Assembly (NCBI RefSeq): GCF_046233715.1
Contig: NZ_JBJNRJ010000007.1
Coordinates: 62,001-126,000, forward strand
Direction: 5' to 3'
DNA length: 64,000 bases
Source of the DNA: Trujillonella humicola
GTDB taxonomy: Bacteria > Actinomycetota > Actinomycetes > Mycobacteriales > Geodermatophilaceae
Under the pieces are notes generated by a model, which had not been told where the DNA came from, searched no databases, and saw only the letters and a list, made by a program, of their open reading frames with translations. Each line of letters begins with the position of its first letter. Position 1 is the first letter of the stretch. Positions 47,468-56,518 of this stretch are shown here, one piece after another. Made by a program: the position numbers and the translations under genes.

Positions 47468-48146
47468 GGGCGGGCCGCGCGAGGGAGGCCCGCAACGGGG
47501 CGGCCGCGTCGCGCTCGCGGACCGCCACCGGGGCGTCCCCCAGCACGGCCAGCGCCCCGACCAGGCCGGCGGGCGGGGCGAGGTCGACCAGCCACGCCGG
47601 CCCGACGTCGCCGCGGAGCAGCCGCGGTGGCTCTCCGGGCGCCGACAGCACCAGGCCCGCCGGGTCGGCGTCCAGCCCGGTCCCGGTCGCCTTCAGCAGC
47701 GCCTCCTTGCGGGTCCACGTCGTCGCCAGGCCGGCGGGGGTGGGCGGCCGGCGCTCCTCCCGGGCGAGGACGACGTCGGCCAGGCCGGTGTCGCAGAACC
47801 CGGCGACCTCCTCGACGTCCACGCCCACCGGCCGGTCCGCGCAGACGGCGACGACCAGGCAGTCACCGGCGTGCGCCACGGACACCTCCGGGCCGCCGGC
47901 CAGCCGGGGGCGCCCGTGCGGCCGGCCGCAGCGGGGGCAGCCGCGCTCCACGGGGACCAGCGCCGGCGGCAGGCCGAGCACCGGGCCGAGGACCAGGCGG
48001 AGCACCACCGCCGACGCCGTCGCCCTCCGCCGGTCGGCCGGCCGGGCGAACCGGTCCCGGCGGCGCAGCTCCGCCGGCGGCAGCAGCGCGTCGTGCTCCG
48101 GCCGCAGGTCGCCGACCCGCGCCCACCAGAGGTCGCAGGTGCTCAC
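47460..48146 (-). CDS. Sfp-type 4'-phosphopantetheinyl transferase
   Basis: A 228-residue enzyme that attaches 4'-phosphopantetheine from CoA to carrier-protein serines. The Mg-binding motif is GVDVEEV and the second motif WTRKEALLKATGTGL, both intact; EVSVAHAGD precedes them. A Cys pair in RGCPRCGRPHG is typical of actinobacterial members. It is the last gene of the six-gene Pls-like operon; its GTG at 48146 overlaps the SbnB-like stop by 4 bp. The operon encodes three carrier domains, which are its likely substrates. Confidence 0.93.
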   Translation of the reverse strand: MSTCDLWWARVGDLRPEHDALLPPAELRRRDRFARPADRRRATASAVVLRLVLGPVLGLPPALVPVERGCPRCGRPHGRPRLAGGPEVSVAHAGDCLVVAVCADRPVGVDVEEVAGFCDTGLADVVLAREERRPPTPAGLATTWTRKEALLKATGTGLDADPAGLVLSAPGEPPRLLRGDVGPAWLVDLAPPAGLVGALAVLGDAPVAVRERDAAAPLRASLARPAPT

Positions 48147-49168
48147 CCGTGGCGGCGCAGCTCGGAGAAGAAGTCCCCGACCACGTGCAGGCCGCCGGTG
48201 CGCGCCACCTCGTCGTGGACGAAGCGGCCCACGGCCAGGTCGAGCACGCCGAGGCCGAAGGGGGAGAAGACCACCGTCCGGTCCCCGGGCACCTCGATCC
48301 GCCCGGTCAGCACGTCGTCCAGCGTGCCGGCCAGGAAGTCGCGGCTGCCGGTCAGCTGCTCGGTGAGGTGCGGGGAGGTCTCGGCCTTGAGGCAGTGCTC
48401 GACGTCGTCGACGACGTTGACCGCGGCGAGCAGCACCTCCGGCGCCAGGTCGCGCAGCGACAGGTGCAGCACCACGGGGGCGTGGTCGAACCACCGCGGC
48501 TCGTGCACGTGCGGCCGCGCGGCGACGGTGGCGAAGACCACGAGGTCGCTGTCGCCGATCAGCGACCCCACCTCGGTGTGCACGACCACCTCCGCGGCGG
48601 TGCCCGCCCGGTGCAGGTAGCCGCGGAAGCCGGCGGCGCTCTCGGCCGACAGGTCGTGCACGCCGATCCGGTCGAACGACCACCCGGTGCCGGTGAGGAA
48701 GCCGTGCACGTACCGGGCGATCAGGCCGGTGCCGACGAAGCCCACGCGGGCCGGGCGGGCGCGAGTGCGGGTCAGCCGGTCCGCGGCCAGGGCGGCCGAC
48801 GCCGCCGTCCGGGTCGCGCTGATCACCGAGCTCTCCAGGCAGGCGAACGGGTAGCCGGTGGCGGCGTCGTTGAGGATGAGCACGGCGGAGGCGCGGGGCA
48901 CCCCGGCCGCCACGTTCTCCGGGAAGCTGGAGATCCACTTCATCCCGTGCACCGGGTCCGGCCCGCCGAGCGAGGCGGGCAGCGCGATGATCCGCGCGGT
49001 CGGCCGGTCGGGGAAGCGCAGGAAGTACGACGGGGGGTTCACCGTCCCCCCGGAGCCGTGCAGCCGGTAGGTGGCCTCGACGAGGTCCACCAGTTCCTTC
49101 TCCCGGCCGTGCAGCACCTCCTGCACCTGGGCGCCCGGCACCACCGCGAACGACGGGACGACGCTCAC
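48143..49168 (-). CDS. sbnB: SbnB-like dehydrogenase for 2,3-diaminopropionate synthesis
   Basis: A 341-residue member of the ornithine cyclodeaminase/mu-crystallin family. SbnB oxidises N-(1-amino-1-carboxyethyl)-glutamate with NAD to L-2,3-diaminopropionate (Dap) and 2-oxoglutarate. Visible traits are the substrate region GMKWISSFPENVAAGVPRAS and the NAD Rossmann motif RVGFVGTGLIARYVHGF. SbnB assignment and not cyclodeaminase rests on GMKWISSFPxN and on the SbnA-like gene in the same operon. GTG at 49168 overlaps the dioxygenase stop by 4 bp. This supplies the second half of a Dap pathway. Confidence 0.9.
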   Translation of the reverse strand: MSVVPSFAVVPGAQVQEVLHGREKELVDLVEATYRLHGSGGTVNPPSYFLRFPDRPTARIIALPASLGGPDPVHGMKWISSFPENVAAGVPRASAVLILNDAATGYPFACLESSVISATRTAASAALAADRLTRTRARPARVGFVGTGLIARYVHGFLTGTGWSFDRIGVHDLSAESAAGFRGYLHRAGTAAEVVVHTEVGSLIGDSDLVVFATVAARPHVHEPRWFDHAPVVLHLSLRDLAPEVLLAAVNVVDDVEHCLKAETSPHLTEQLTGSRDFLAGTLDDVLTGRIEVPGDRTVVFSPFGLGVLDLAVGRFVHDEVARTGGLHVVGDFFSELRRHG

Positions 49169-50166
49169 CGCAGCGCTCCCTCGCCGGAGGGCGGGGTGAA
49201 CCGCACCGGATCGGCCAGCCCGACGAGCACCTCGCGGGCACCGCGGTAGGGCTCGCGGGCGTGCGCGGTCGCGACGTTGTCGACCAGCAGCAGGTCGCCG
49301 GCCTGCCACGGCTCGCGGACGGTGTGCGCGTCGTAGACCTCGGTGAGCAGGGCGACGACGTCCTCGCCGACCGGGTCGCCGCCGCCGAAGCGGGTGGTGA
49401 ACGGCAGCCCGTCCGGGCCGTGCTCCTCGACCAGGTACTCGCGCACCTCCGGGTCGAGGGTCCACTCGCTGAGGAAGGCCACCTGGTTGAACCAGCAGCG
49501 CGCGCCGGTCAGCGGGTGGGGCACCACGGCCCGGCGGCGCTGGCGGGTGCGCAGCCCTCCGTCGGGCAGCCACTCCAGCTCGATGGCGTCGGCGCGGCCG
49601 GCGGCCTCGACGGCCGCCCGGTCGCCGGTGCCGAAGGCCTCGGCCCAGGAGGCGCCGATGTCGTCGCCGTAGGTGCGCACCAGCAGCCAGCCCTCGCGCT
49701 CGAACCGGTCGACCAGGGCGGGAGGCAGGGCGGCGAGGACGGCGGCGGCGTCGGCGAGCGGGGTGGCCCCGCCCTCGGCCGGCGCGACCAGGCAGGCGAA
49801 GAGCAGCAGGCCGGGCACCTCCAGCCGGTAGCTCAGCTCGTGGTGCATGCACATCTGCTGGCCGGCCGGCCACGGGGTCGCCCCGTGCACCCCCGGGCCG
49901 CGGACCTCGCGGGGCGCGAACGCCTCGCGCTCGGGGACGAGCGTGCCGGCGGCCGCGGCGAAGGTGGCCGCGACGTCGTCGGCGTCCCGCAGGCCGAGGC
50001 CGCGGACGACGACGGCGCCGTGCTCGGCCACGAGCCCGCGCAGCGCGGCCCGGTGCGCGGCCGCCCACCGGGCGGGCTCGCCGCCGGCCTCGGCGGGCAG
50101 GACGGCGGGGCGGCCGGGCGCGAGGTCCGGCGCGGGCAGGGACAGGGGCGGGGAGGAACGCAGCAT
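49165..50166 (-). CDS. TauD/SyrP-like Fe(II)/2-oxoglutarate dioxygenase
   Basis: A 333-residue dioxygenase. The metal-binding facial triad is the His and Glu of MHHELSY plus the distal His in NVATAHAREPYRG, where the following Arg binds 2-oxoglutarate. QMCMHHELSYRLEVPGLLLF and the tail RFTPP resemble SyrP-like enzymes that hydroxylate carrier-bound amino acids in non-ribosomal peptide systems. Glu in the first position argues against a halogenase, which would have Ala or Gly. Likely role: beta-hydroxylation of a carrier-bound residue or product; this is inference. ATG at 50166 lies 3 bp after the A-T protein stop. Confidence 0.88.
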   Translation of the reverse strand: MLRSSPPLSLPAPDLAPGRPAVLPAEAGGEPARWAAAHRAALRGLVAEHGAVVVRGLGLRDADDVAATFAAAAGTLVPEREAFAPREVRGPGVHGATPWPAGQQMCMHHELSYRLEVPGLLLFACLVAPAEGGATPLADAAAVLAALPPALVDRFEREGWLLVRTYGDDIGASWAEAFGTGDRAAVEAAGRADAIELEWLPDGGLRTRQRRRAVVPHPLTGARCWFNQVAFLSEWTLDPEVREYLVEEHGPDGLPFTTRFGGGDPVGEDVVALLTEVYDAHTVREPWQAGDLLLVDNVATAHAREPYRGAREVLVGLADPVRFTPPSGEGALR

Positions 50167-50168
50167 GG

Positions 50169-52646
50169 TCAGGGCCTTCCGGAGAGCAGGTCGGCGAGGT
50201 CGGCGAGCACGGGCACGGCCAGGACGTCCCGGTGCGAGATCGCCCGGTCGAGCGCGACGGCGAGCTTGACGGCCGACAGCGACGTGCCGCCCAGCTCGAC
50301 GAAGGAGTCGGACCGGCCGATCCGGTCCTCGGGGACGCCGAGCACGGCCGCCCACGCGGCGGCCAGCCGCCGCTCGGCGTCGGTGCGCGGCCGGTCGCCG
50401 GCGGGGGAGGCGCCGGCGGGGGAGGCGCCGGCGACCGGCGGTGCGCCGGCGGACAGCTCGGCGGCCAGCACGGCCAGGGCCCGCCGGTCGACCTTCCCGT
50501 TGGCGGTCAGCGGCAGCGCGTCGCGCCACCAGATCGCCGTCGGCACCATGTAGCCCGGCAGCGTGGCGGCCAGCCGGGACCGGACCAGGTCCGGGTCGAC
50601 CGGCCGCGGGCCGGAGCAGAATGCGGCCAGGTGCGCGGGCGAGCCGCCGCGGTCCACGACCACGACCGCCCCGTCGCGGACGCCCGGCACCTGCAGCAGG
50701 GCGTTCTCGACCTCGCCGAGCTCGATCCGGAAGCCGGAGACCTTCACCTGCGCGTCCCGGCGGCCGAGGAACTCGAGCGTGCCGTCGGGCCGCCAGCGGC
50801 CGAGGTCGCCGGCGAGGTAGAGCCGCTCGCCCGGCCGGTGCGGGTCGGGCACGTAGGCCCGCCGGGTGCGCTCGGGGTCGTTGACGTAGCCGCGGCCCAC
50901 GCAGACGCCGGAGAAGACGATCTGCCCGGGGGCGCCCAGCGGCACCGGGTCCAGCCGATCGTCGACGACGAGCACCCGGACGTTGGCGATCGGCCGGCCC
51001 AGCGGCACCCGGCCGTCCTCGGGTGGGCGGCGCAGCACGTGGTGGTTGGTGTCGTCGGAGGTCTCGGTGAGCCCGTAGGCGTTGACCAGCGGAACGTCCG
51101 GCACGGTGGCGAACCAGCGCGCGGCCAGCTCCGGCTTCAGCGCCTCGCCGGTGACCGAGACGCAGCGCAGGTCCGGCAGGGCCCGGGGGTGCTGCTCCAG
51201 GTGGGCCAGCACGACGTCGAGGTAGGAGGGCACCACCTGGACGACGGCGACCCGGCCGGCGACCAGCGTGTCGACGAACGCCGCGACGTCGAGGATCACC
51301 GGCTGCTCGACGACCAGCGTGCGGCCGCCGGCCACGAGCCCGGCGAGCAGCTGCCACAGCGAGATGTCGAAGCACTGCGGTGCGGTCTGGGCGACGACCT
51401 GCCCCTCGGTGATGCCGAGGTCGTCGATCTTGGCGAGCACGTGGTTGAGGAACCCGGCGTGCTCGCACATCGCCCCCTTCGGCTCGCCGGTGGAGCCGGA
51501 GGTGAAGTAGAGGTAGGCCAGCTGACCCGCCCCGACCCGCACCCCGACCGGGCCGTCGTCGTGCCCCTCGGCGCAGGCGTCGCCGACCAGCAGCCGCTGC
51601 ACGCCCGGCAGCTCGTCCAGCGCCCGGTCGAGGGACGCCGTGGCGCCGGGCTCGGTGAGCACCAGCCGGCAGCCGGCGCGGCGCAGGGTGGTCGCGATGC
51701 GGTCGGCGGGGAAGTGCGGCTCGACGGGCAGGTACGCCCCGCCGGCCTTGAGCACCCCGAGGACGGCGGCCGGCCAGTCCAGGTCGCGCTCGGTGACCAC
51801 GGCGACGACGTCCTCGGGCTGCAGGCCGCGGGCCAGCAGGGCCCGGGCCAGCCGGTTGGCGCGCGCGTCCAGCTCGCGGTGGGTCCACGAGCGCGCGCCG
51901 CAGACCACGGCGACGGCGTCCGGCCGGGAGCGGGCCTGCTCCTCGACCAGCTCGTGCACGCGCCGGTCGGGCAGGTCGCGGACCGGCCCGGCGAGGTCCT
52001 CCAGCTGGAACCGCAGCTCCTCGGGCGACAGGAGGCAGCCGGCGTGCGGGTCGCCGCCGGGATCGGCGGTCAGCAGCGCCAGCGCGGTGCGGTGGTAGCC
52101 GGCGATGCGGGCGGCGGCGGCGCGGTCGAGGGCGTCGGCGCGGGCGCGGACCACCAGCCGGTCCCCGGCGAGGCCGATCCGCAGCACCGCGCCCCCGGGC
52201 AGCGGGCCGGCGCCGTCCGGGTCGAGCACCGCCTCGACCGGCACCGGCCCCTCCCCGGTGGCGGCGTCCCCGGCGCGGACCTCGGCGGCGGCCTCCTGCA
52301 CCAGGTCCTGCCAGGAGGGCCGGTCCGTGGCGACCCGGCAGGGGCGGGGCGGCTCCCCCGCGGCGGGCACCAGGCCGGTGACCACCTCCCGCTCGCCGGA
52401 CAGGGCCGCGAGGACGACGGCGTGCGCGGCGAGCAGCACCGCCGACCGGGGCACCGCCAGGGCGGCCGCGAGCCGGCGCACGGCTGCCGCGACGCCGTCC
52501 GGCAGCACCGCCTCGACGTCCACCGTCCCCGGCCCGGGGGCGCTGGCCCAGCGCGGGACGGGGGTCGCGTCGCCGGCCGGCACCGGCTCGTGCCGGAGCT
52601 CCCGGTCCGGTCCGGAGCGGGGGCGGGGCACCACGGCGCTGCTCAT
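50169..52646 (-). CDS. Adenylation-carrier NRPS protein with truncated condensation-like N-terminus
   Basis: An 825-residue protein. Residues about 20-225 resemble the C-terminal half of a condensation domain, with no HHxxxDG motif. The adenylation domain covers about 230-720: A3 LYFTSGSTGEPKG (380-392), A4 FDISLWQ, A5 NAYGLTETSDD (from 522), A7 YLAGDLGRWRPDG and A10 LPLTANGKVDRRAL with the catalytic Lys. The carrier domain has its phosphopantetheine Ser in ELGGTSLSAV (about 789). Two Asp residues (SDD after ET) fall where pocket positions 330-331 lie by GrsA alignment. These could bind a basic side chain such as that of Dap. The ATG overlaps the Pls-like stop by 4 bp. Confidence 0.9.
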   Translation of the reverse strand: MSSAVVPRPRSGPDRELRHEPVPAGDATPVPRWASAPGPGTVDVEAVLPDGVAAAVRRLAAALAVPRSAVLLAAHAVVLAALSGEREVVTGLVPAAGEPPRPCRVATDRPSWQDLVQEAAAEVRAGDAATGEGPVPVEAVLDPDGAGPLPGGAVLRIGLAGDRLVVRARADALDRAAAARIAGYHRTALALLTADPGGDPHAGCLLSPEELRFQLEDLAGPVRDLPDRRVHELVEEQARSRPDAVAVVCGARSWTHRELDARANRLARALLARGLQPEDVVAVVTERDLDWPAAVLGVLKAGGAYLPVEPHFPADRIATTLRRAGCRLVLTEPGATASLDRALDELPGVQRLLVGDACAEGHDDGPVGVRVGAGQLAYLYFTSGSTGEPKGAMCEHAGFLNHVLAKIDDLGITEGQVVAQTAPQCFDISLWQLLAGLVAGGRTLVVEQPVILDVAAFVDTLVAGRVAVVQVVPSYLDVVLAHLEQHPRALPDLRCVSVTGEALKPELAARWFATVPDVPLVNAYGLTETSDDTNHHVLRRPPEDGRVPLGRPIANVRVLVVDDRLDPVPLGAPGQIVFSGVCVGRGYVNDPERTRRAYVPDPHRPGERLYLAGDLGRWRPDGTLEFLGRRDAQVKVSGFRIELGEVENALLQVPGVRDGAVVVVDRGGSPAHLAAFCSGPRPVDPDLVRSRLAATLPGYMVPTAIWWRDALPLTANGKVDRRALAVLAAELSAGAPPVAGASPAGASPAGDRPRTDAERRLAAAWAAVLGVPEDRIGRSDSFVELGGTSLSAVKLAVALDRAISHRDVLAVPVLADLADLLSGRP

Positions 52647-55520
52647 CGCGCCACCGCCGGCTGCCGCGGCTCGGGCGCGGCGGGACCGCCGGCCGGGAGG
52701 CCGGCGGCGGGACCGGCCGGCTGCGCGGGGTTGCCGCTCCACCGGTCACCCGCCGGCACCTCCTCCCCCTTCATGAGGAAGCTGTCGGGCGCGAGGACGG
52801 CGTCGTCGCCGATCGCGACGCCGTAGTGCACGAACGCGCCGACCGCGAGGGTGACCCGGTCGCCGAGCCGGGTGCGGTCGGACTTGAAGCCGCCGTCCTC
52901 CTGCGAGTGGCACTGCACCACGGTGCCGGCGTTGAGGGTGGCGTCGTCGCCGATCGTGACCAGGGTCCGCTCGGGGAGGAAGCAGCCGTCGTCGAACACC
53001 CGCCGGCCCAGCCGGGTGCCGAGGGCGCGGGAGACGAGGTTCTTGAACGGCGTCCCGGCGAAGCCCCGGTCGAACTCCGGGATCACCAGCTTCCAGTAGC
53101 GCTCGTGCCACCAGAAGTACGGCTCGTAGATGGAGCAGGACCGCGGGCTCAGCGGGCGGAAGCCGGTGGCCGCCCGCTCGACGAGGACGAAGTAGACGGC
53201 CGTGAACAGGGTGGCCAGCAGGATCTCCACGGCCACGGCGGGCGCCCCGAACCGGCCGTAGTAGTGCGCGCAGGCCAGCGCCAGGACGGTGAGGCCGAAC
53301 ACGTGCCCCCACCGCACGAGCAGCGCGAGCGCGATCGAGTGGCGGTTGTACCGGTTCTTGGCCCGCAGCCGGCGGTGCACCTCCCGCGGCTCGCGGAGGG
53401 GGTTGAGCCGGCTGTCGCGCAGCACGGTGCGCGGGATCTCGAACGGTGGCGAGCCCAGCAGGCCGACGCCGGTGCGGAGGGGGCCGTCGATCGGCACCAT
53501 CGCCTTGGTGGCCAGCAGGCAGTCGTCCCCGACGCGGGCGCCGACCGGGTAGTGGATCCGGTTGCCCAGGAAGCTGTGCGCGCCGATCGACAGCGGCGAC
53601 AGCCGGAACGAGGTGCTGGTGACGTCGGCGTTCATCACCGAGAGCCCGTCGGCGACCATCGTGCCGGCGCCCACGCCGACCAGGTACGGACTCTCGTGCT
53701 GCATCTGAGTCCCGAAGTTCGAGCCGGTCTGCTCCTCCCGGGAGGCGTCCCAGCCGATCCAGCGCAGGTAGCCGACGATGTAGGAGCTGTCCCCGAACAG
53801 GTACGGGAAGAACTTCCCGTTGGTCAGCCGGTGGATCGTGCGGTGCAGGGAGTACCGGAGGCCGTAGAGCGGGTAGACCTGCCCCGGGCGCAGGCCGAGC
53901 GCCAGCAGCCGGGGCAGCGCCGCGACCAGCAGCAGCCCGCCGACCACGAGCGTGGCGAACACCACCGCCGAGACCACCAGTGCCTCGCCGACCAGCGCCC
54001 AGCCGGTCGCATCGATCGCGGCCGGCGCCAGGATCCCGGCCACCGCGGGGTCGACCACCAGCAGGAAGTCGATCCCGGCCAGGACCAGCGGCAGGTACAC
54101 CAGCGCCGTCGTCAGCAGCTGGGTGGTGGCGTAGCCCCCCCGCCGCAGGCGCCCGCAGCGGCGGTCGGGCACCGTCCGGTAGTCGACGTCGGTGCGGACG
54201 GCGGGGGAGCCGTGCCAGTGCTCGCCGGCGGGCACCGACTGGCCGGCGTGCAGCGACGAGGAGTGCCCGAGCTGGGCGCCGTCCCCCAGGCCGGTGTCGA
54301 TGTCGAGCACCGTCGCCTCGCCGATCAGGACGTCGCGGCCGATGGTCACCGGCCCGGTCTCGATCCAGCCGTCCACGGCGCGGTAGCCGGCGATCAGCGA
54401 GTCCTTGCGGATCACGGTCCCCGCGCCGATGGTCAGCAGGTCGGTGCACACGGGCACGGCGTGGCCGAACACGACGACGCCGCGGCCGACCCTCGCCCCG
54501 AGCGCCCGCAGGTACAGCGCGTACAGCGGGGAGCCGTTGACCAGGAAGGCCAGCGGGTTGGCCCGGATCAGGGTCCTGACCAGCCAGAACCGCAGGTAGG
54601 CCGGGCTCCAGACGCGGATCCTGGTCGGTCGCCAGCGGCCGATCAGCACCCACTTCGCGGCGATCGGCAGCAGGCACATGCCGAGGAACAGCGCGCTGCC
54701 GAACACGACCGCCCGCGCGTAGACGTCGGCGGCGCCGGCGGCTCCGGAGATCCACCCGTGCCCCGCGGTGACCACCTCGGCGAAGCCCGCGACGTAGGCC
54801 ACGAAGAGGAGGAGCTGGGCGGCGCCGCACAGCAGGTACGCGGCGGTGCCGGCGCGCGGCGCCGGCGGGCCCGGCCCCGGGGGCCGGGGGGGGGGCCCGG
54901 GGGGTGGCGGGGGGGGCGCGGCCCGGGGCCGGGGCCAGGGGGCCGGGTGCGGCGGCCGCGGCGGGAGGCGGTGCCGGCTCGGCCGGCGCCGCGGGGCTCG
55001 CCACCGCGGCGGCCAGCGCGCGCACCGTCGGGTGCTGGTAGACGTCGCGCACGGCGACGGCCGGCAGGTCGCCGCGCTTGCGGACGCGCGCGCAGAAGCG
55101 GGTCATCAGCAGCGAGTCGGCGCCCAGGTCGTCGAAGAAGTGGGCGTCGGGCGGTACGTCGTCGACCCCCAGCACGCCGGCGAGCTCGGCGGCCAGCGCC
55201 CGCTCCGGATCGGGGCCGCCGGCCTCCTCCCGTGCGGCGAGCAGGCCGGCGATCGTCGGGTGCTGGTAGACGTCGCGGATCGCGACGGCCGGCAGGTCCC
55301 CGCGCTTGCGGACGCGGGCGCAGAAGCGGGTCATCAGCAGCGAGTCGGCGCCCAGGTCGTCGAAGAAGTGGGCGTCGGGCGGTACGTCGTCGACCCCGAG
55401 GACGTCGGCCAGGACGTCGGCGAGGGCGGCGGCGAGCTCCCGGACCGGCACGGAGGCCGGTCCGGGAGCGGGTGCGGCGACGGGGTCCGCGGCGGCCCCG
55501 TCCACCAGGTCCGCGGTCAC
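52643..55520 (-). CDS. Tandem carrier protein fused to Pls/PosA-type membrane domain; apparent frameshift
   Basis: Read as one gene of about 958 residues. The N-terminal part has two carrier domains (Ser60 and Ser136, both in DDLGADSLL) that are nearly identical. After a Pro/Ala linker, the membrane part (from about 54860 down) holds three left-handed beta-helix segments. They contain, for example, LTIGAGTVIRKDSLIAG, then PLSIGAHSFLGNRIHY, and LVTIGDDATLNAGTVVQCHS. TM helices lie between them. This is the layout of the terminal domain of Pls (epsilon-polylysine synthetase) and PosA. The two halves are in different frames; the switch falls in the homopolymer-rich tract at 54870-54960. GTG at 54802, inside a TM helix, is an unlikely separate start. 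GTG at 55520 overlaps the SbnA-like stop by 4 bp. Confidence 0.82.
54866..54960. other. Homopolymer-rich linker where the reading frame breaks
   Basis: The plus strand has runs of up to 11 G within text of only G, C and few other bases. Upstream carrier domains read in one frame and the downstream membrane domain in another. The observed order needs one base fewer (or two more) in this tract. It resembles the tracts at the three scaffold joins, so a sequencing error is the simplest reading. Confidence 0.7.
55027..55398 (-). repeat. Tandem repeat encoding two near-identical carrier domains
   Basis: The 144-bp units 55027-55170 and 55255-55398 differ at only a few positions and are spaced exactly 228 bp apart (76 codons). 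Both encode the carrier core through the phosphopantetheine Ser. The close identity suggests recent duplication or gene conversion. Confidence 0.9.
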
Positions 55521-56518
55521 CGGACCAGCGCGTCCGTGCCGCGGGCCACCGGGTCGCGCCCCTCGGCGGCGAGCAGGTCGGTGCCGAACGCCTCCTCCAC
55601 CCAGGAGGGCTGGTACACCGTGTCCAGGTACCGCTCACCCAGGTCGGGGGCGATGGCCACCGCCGTCAGGTCGCAGCCGTCGTGCCGGGCCAGCCAGCTC
55701 ATCGCCCCGCTGACCACGGTGCCGGTGGAGCCGCCGAACAGGAAGCCGCTACGGGCCAGCCGGTGGCAGGCGCGGACGGTGTCGCGTTCCTCCACCCACA
55801 GCACCTCGTCGACGAAGCTCTCGTCGAGCTGGGCCGGCCGCACACCGGCGCCCAGCCCGGGGATCAGCCGCCTGCCGGCCGGGCGCCCGAACGTCACCGA
55901 GCCGACGGCGTCGACCGCCACGATGCGCACCGGCCGGTGCCACTCGGCGAAGAACCGGGCGCACCCCATGAGGGTGCCGGTGGTCCCCGCGCCGACGAAG
56001 AGCACGTCCAGCGCAGGGAACGACCGGGCGATCGCCGGTGCGGTCCACCGGTAGTGGGCCCGCCAGTTCCCCGGGTTCGTGTACTGGTTCAGCCACAGGT
56101 AGCGATCGTCGAGGGCGCACAGCCGCCGGACGTGCTCGAGCCGGGCGCCCAGCAGGCCGCCGGTGCCCGCCGGCTGGGTGACGACGTGCACCTCGGCGCC
56201 GAGGGCCTCCATGAGCCGCCGGGTGGCGGTGTTGCACCGCACGTCGGTCACGCAGAGGAACCGGCGCCCCTCGGCCGCCGCGAGCACGGCCAGCGCGACC
56301 CCGAGGTTGCCCGAGGAGGACTCGACCAGCACGGTGTCGGCGGTCAGCCGGCCCTCCCGCTCGGCGGCCTCGACCATCTCCCGGGCTGCCTTGAGCTTGA
56401 TGGAGCCGGCGAAGTTGAAGCCCTCGCACTTCAGGAACAGCGAGTGGCCGAAGGACTTCCGCAGGTCGACGAAGAGGTCGTCCTCGTGGAACGCGTGGGG
56501 AGCCTCGATGACGGGCAC
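55517..56518 (-). CDS. sbnA: SbnA-like PLP synthase for 2,3-diaminopropionate
   Basis: A 333-residue PLP enzyme of the cysteine synthase fold. SbnA condenses O-phosphoserine and glutamate to N-(1-amino-1-carboxyethyl)-glutamate, which SbnB oxidises to Dap. The PLP Lys is Lys41 in NFAGSIKLKAA. SSSGNLGVALA is the substrate loop, GAGTTGTLMG the phosphate loop. FGGSTGTVVSG and the C-terminal PDLGERYLDT are family text. Assignment as SbnA and not cysteine synthase rests on SIKLKAA and SSSGNLG and on the SbnB-like gene in the operon. It is the first gene; GTG at 56518 has GAGGGGG upstream. The carrier gene follows with a 4-bp overlap. Confidence 0.9.
   Translation of the reverse strand: MPVIEAPHAFHEDDLFVDLRKSFGHSLFLKCEGFNFAGSIKLKAAREMVEAAEREGRLTADTVLVESSSGNLGVALAVLAAAEGRRFLCVTDVRCNTATRRLMEALGAEVHVVTQPAGTGGLLGARLEHVRRLCALDDRYLWLNQYTNPGNWRAHYRWTAPAIARSFPALDVLFVGAGTTGTLMGCARFFAEWHRPVRIVAVDAVGSVTFGRPAGRRLIPGLGAGVRPAQLDESFVDEVLWVEERDTVRACHRLARSGFLFGGSTGTVVSGAMSWLARHDGCDLTAVAIAPDLGERYLDTVYQPSWVEEAFGTDLLAAEGRDPVARGTDALVR

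Noticed and set aside
50232..52826. Long plus-strand frame opposite the A-T gene
   Set aside because: Shadow of the NRPS gene, no domain recognisable.
52643..54802. Pls membrane part as a separate gene starting at GTG 54802
   Set aside because: The start would lie inside a TM helix, and upstream in-frame codons continue sensible protein text into the linker.
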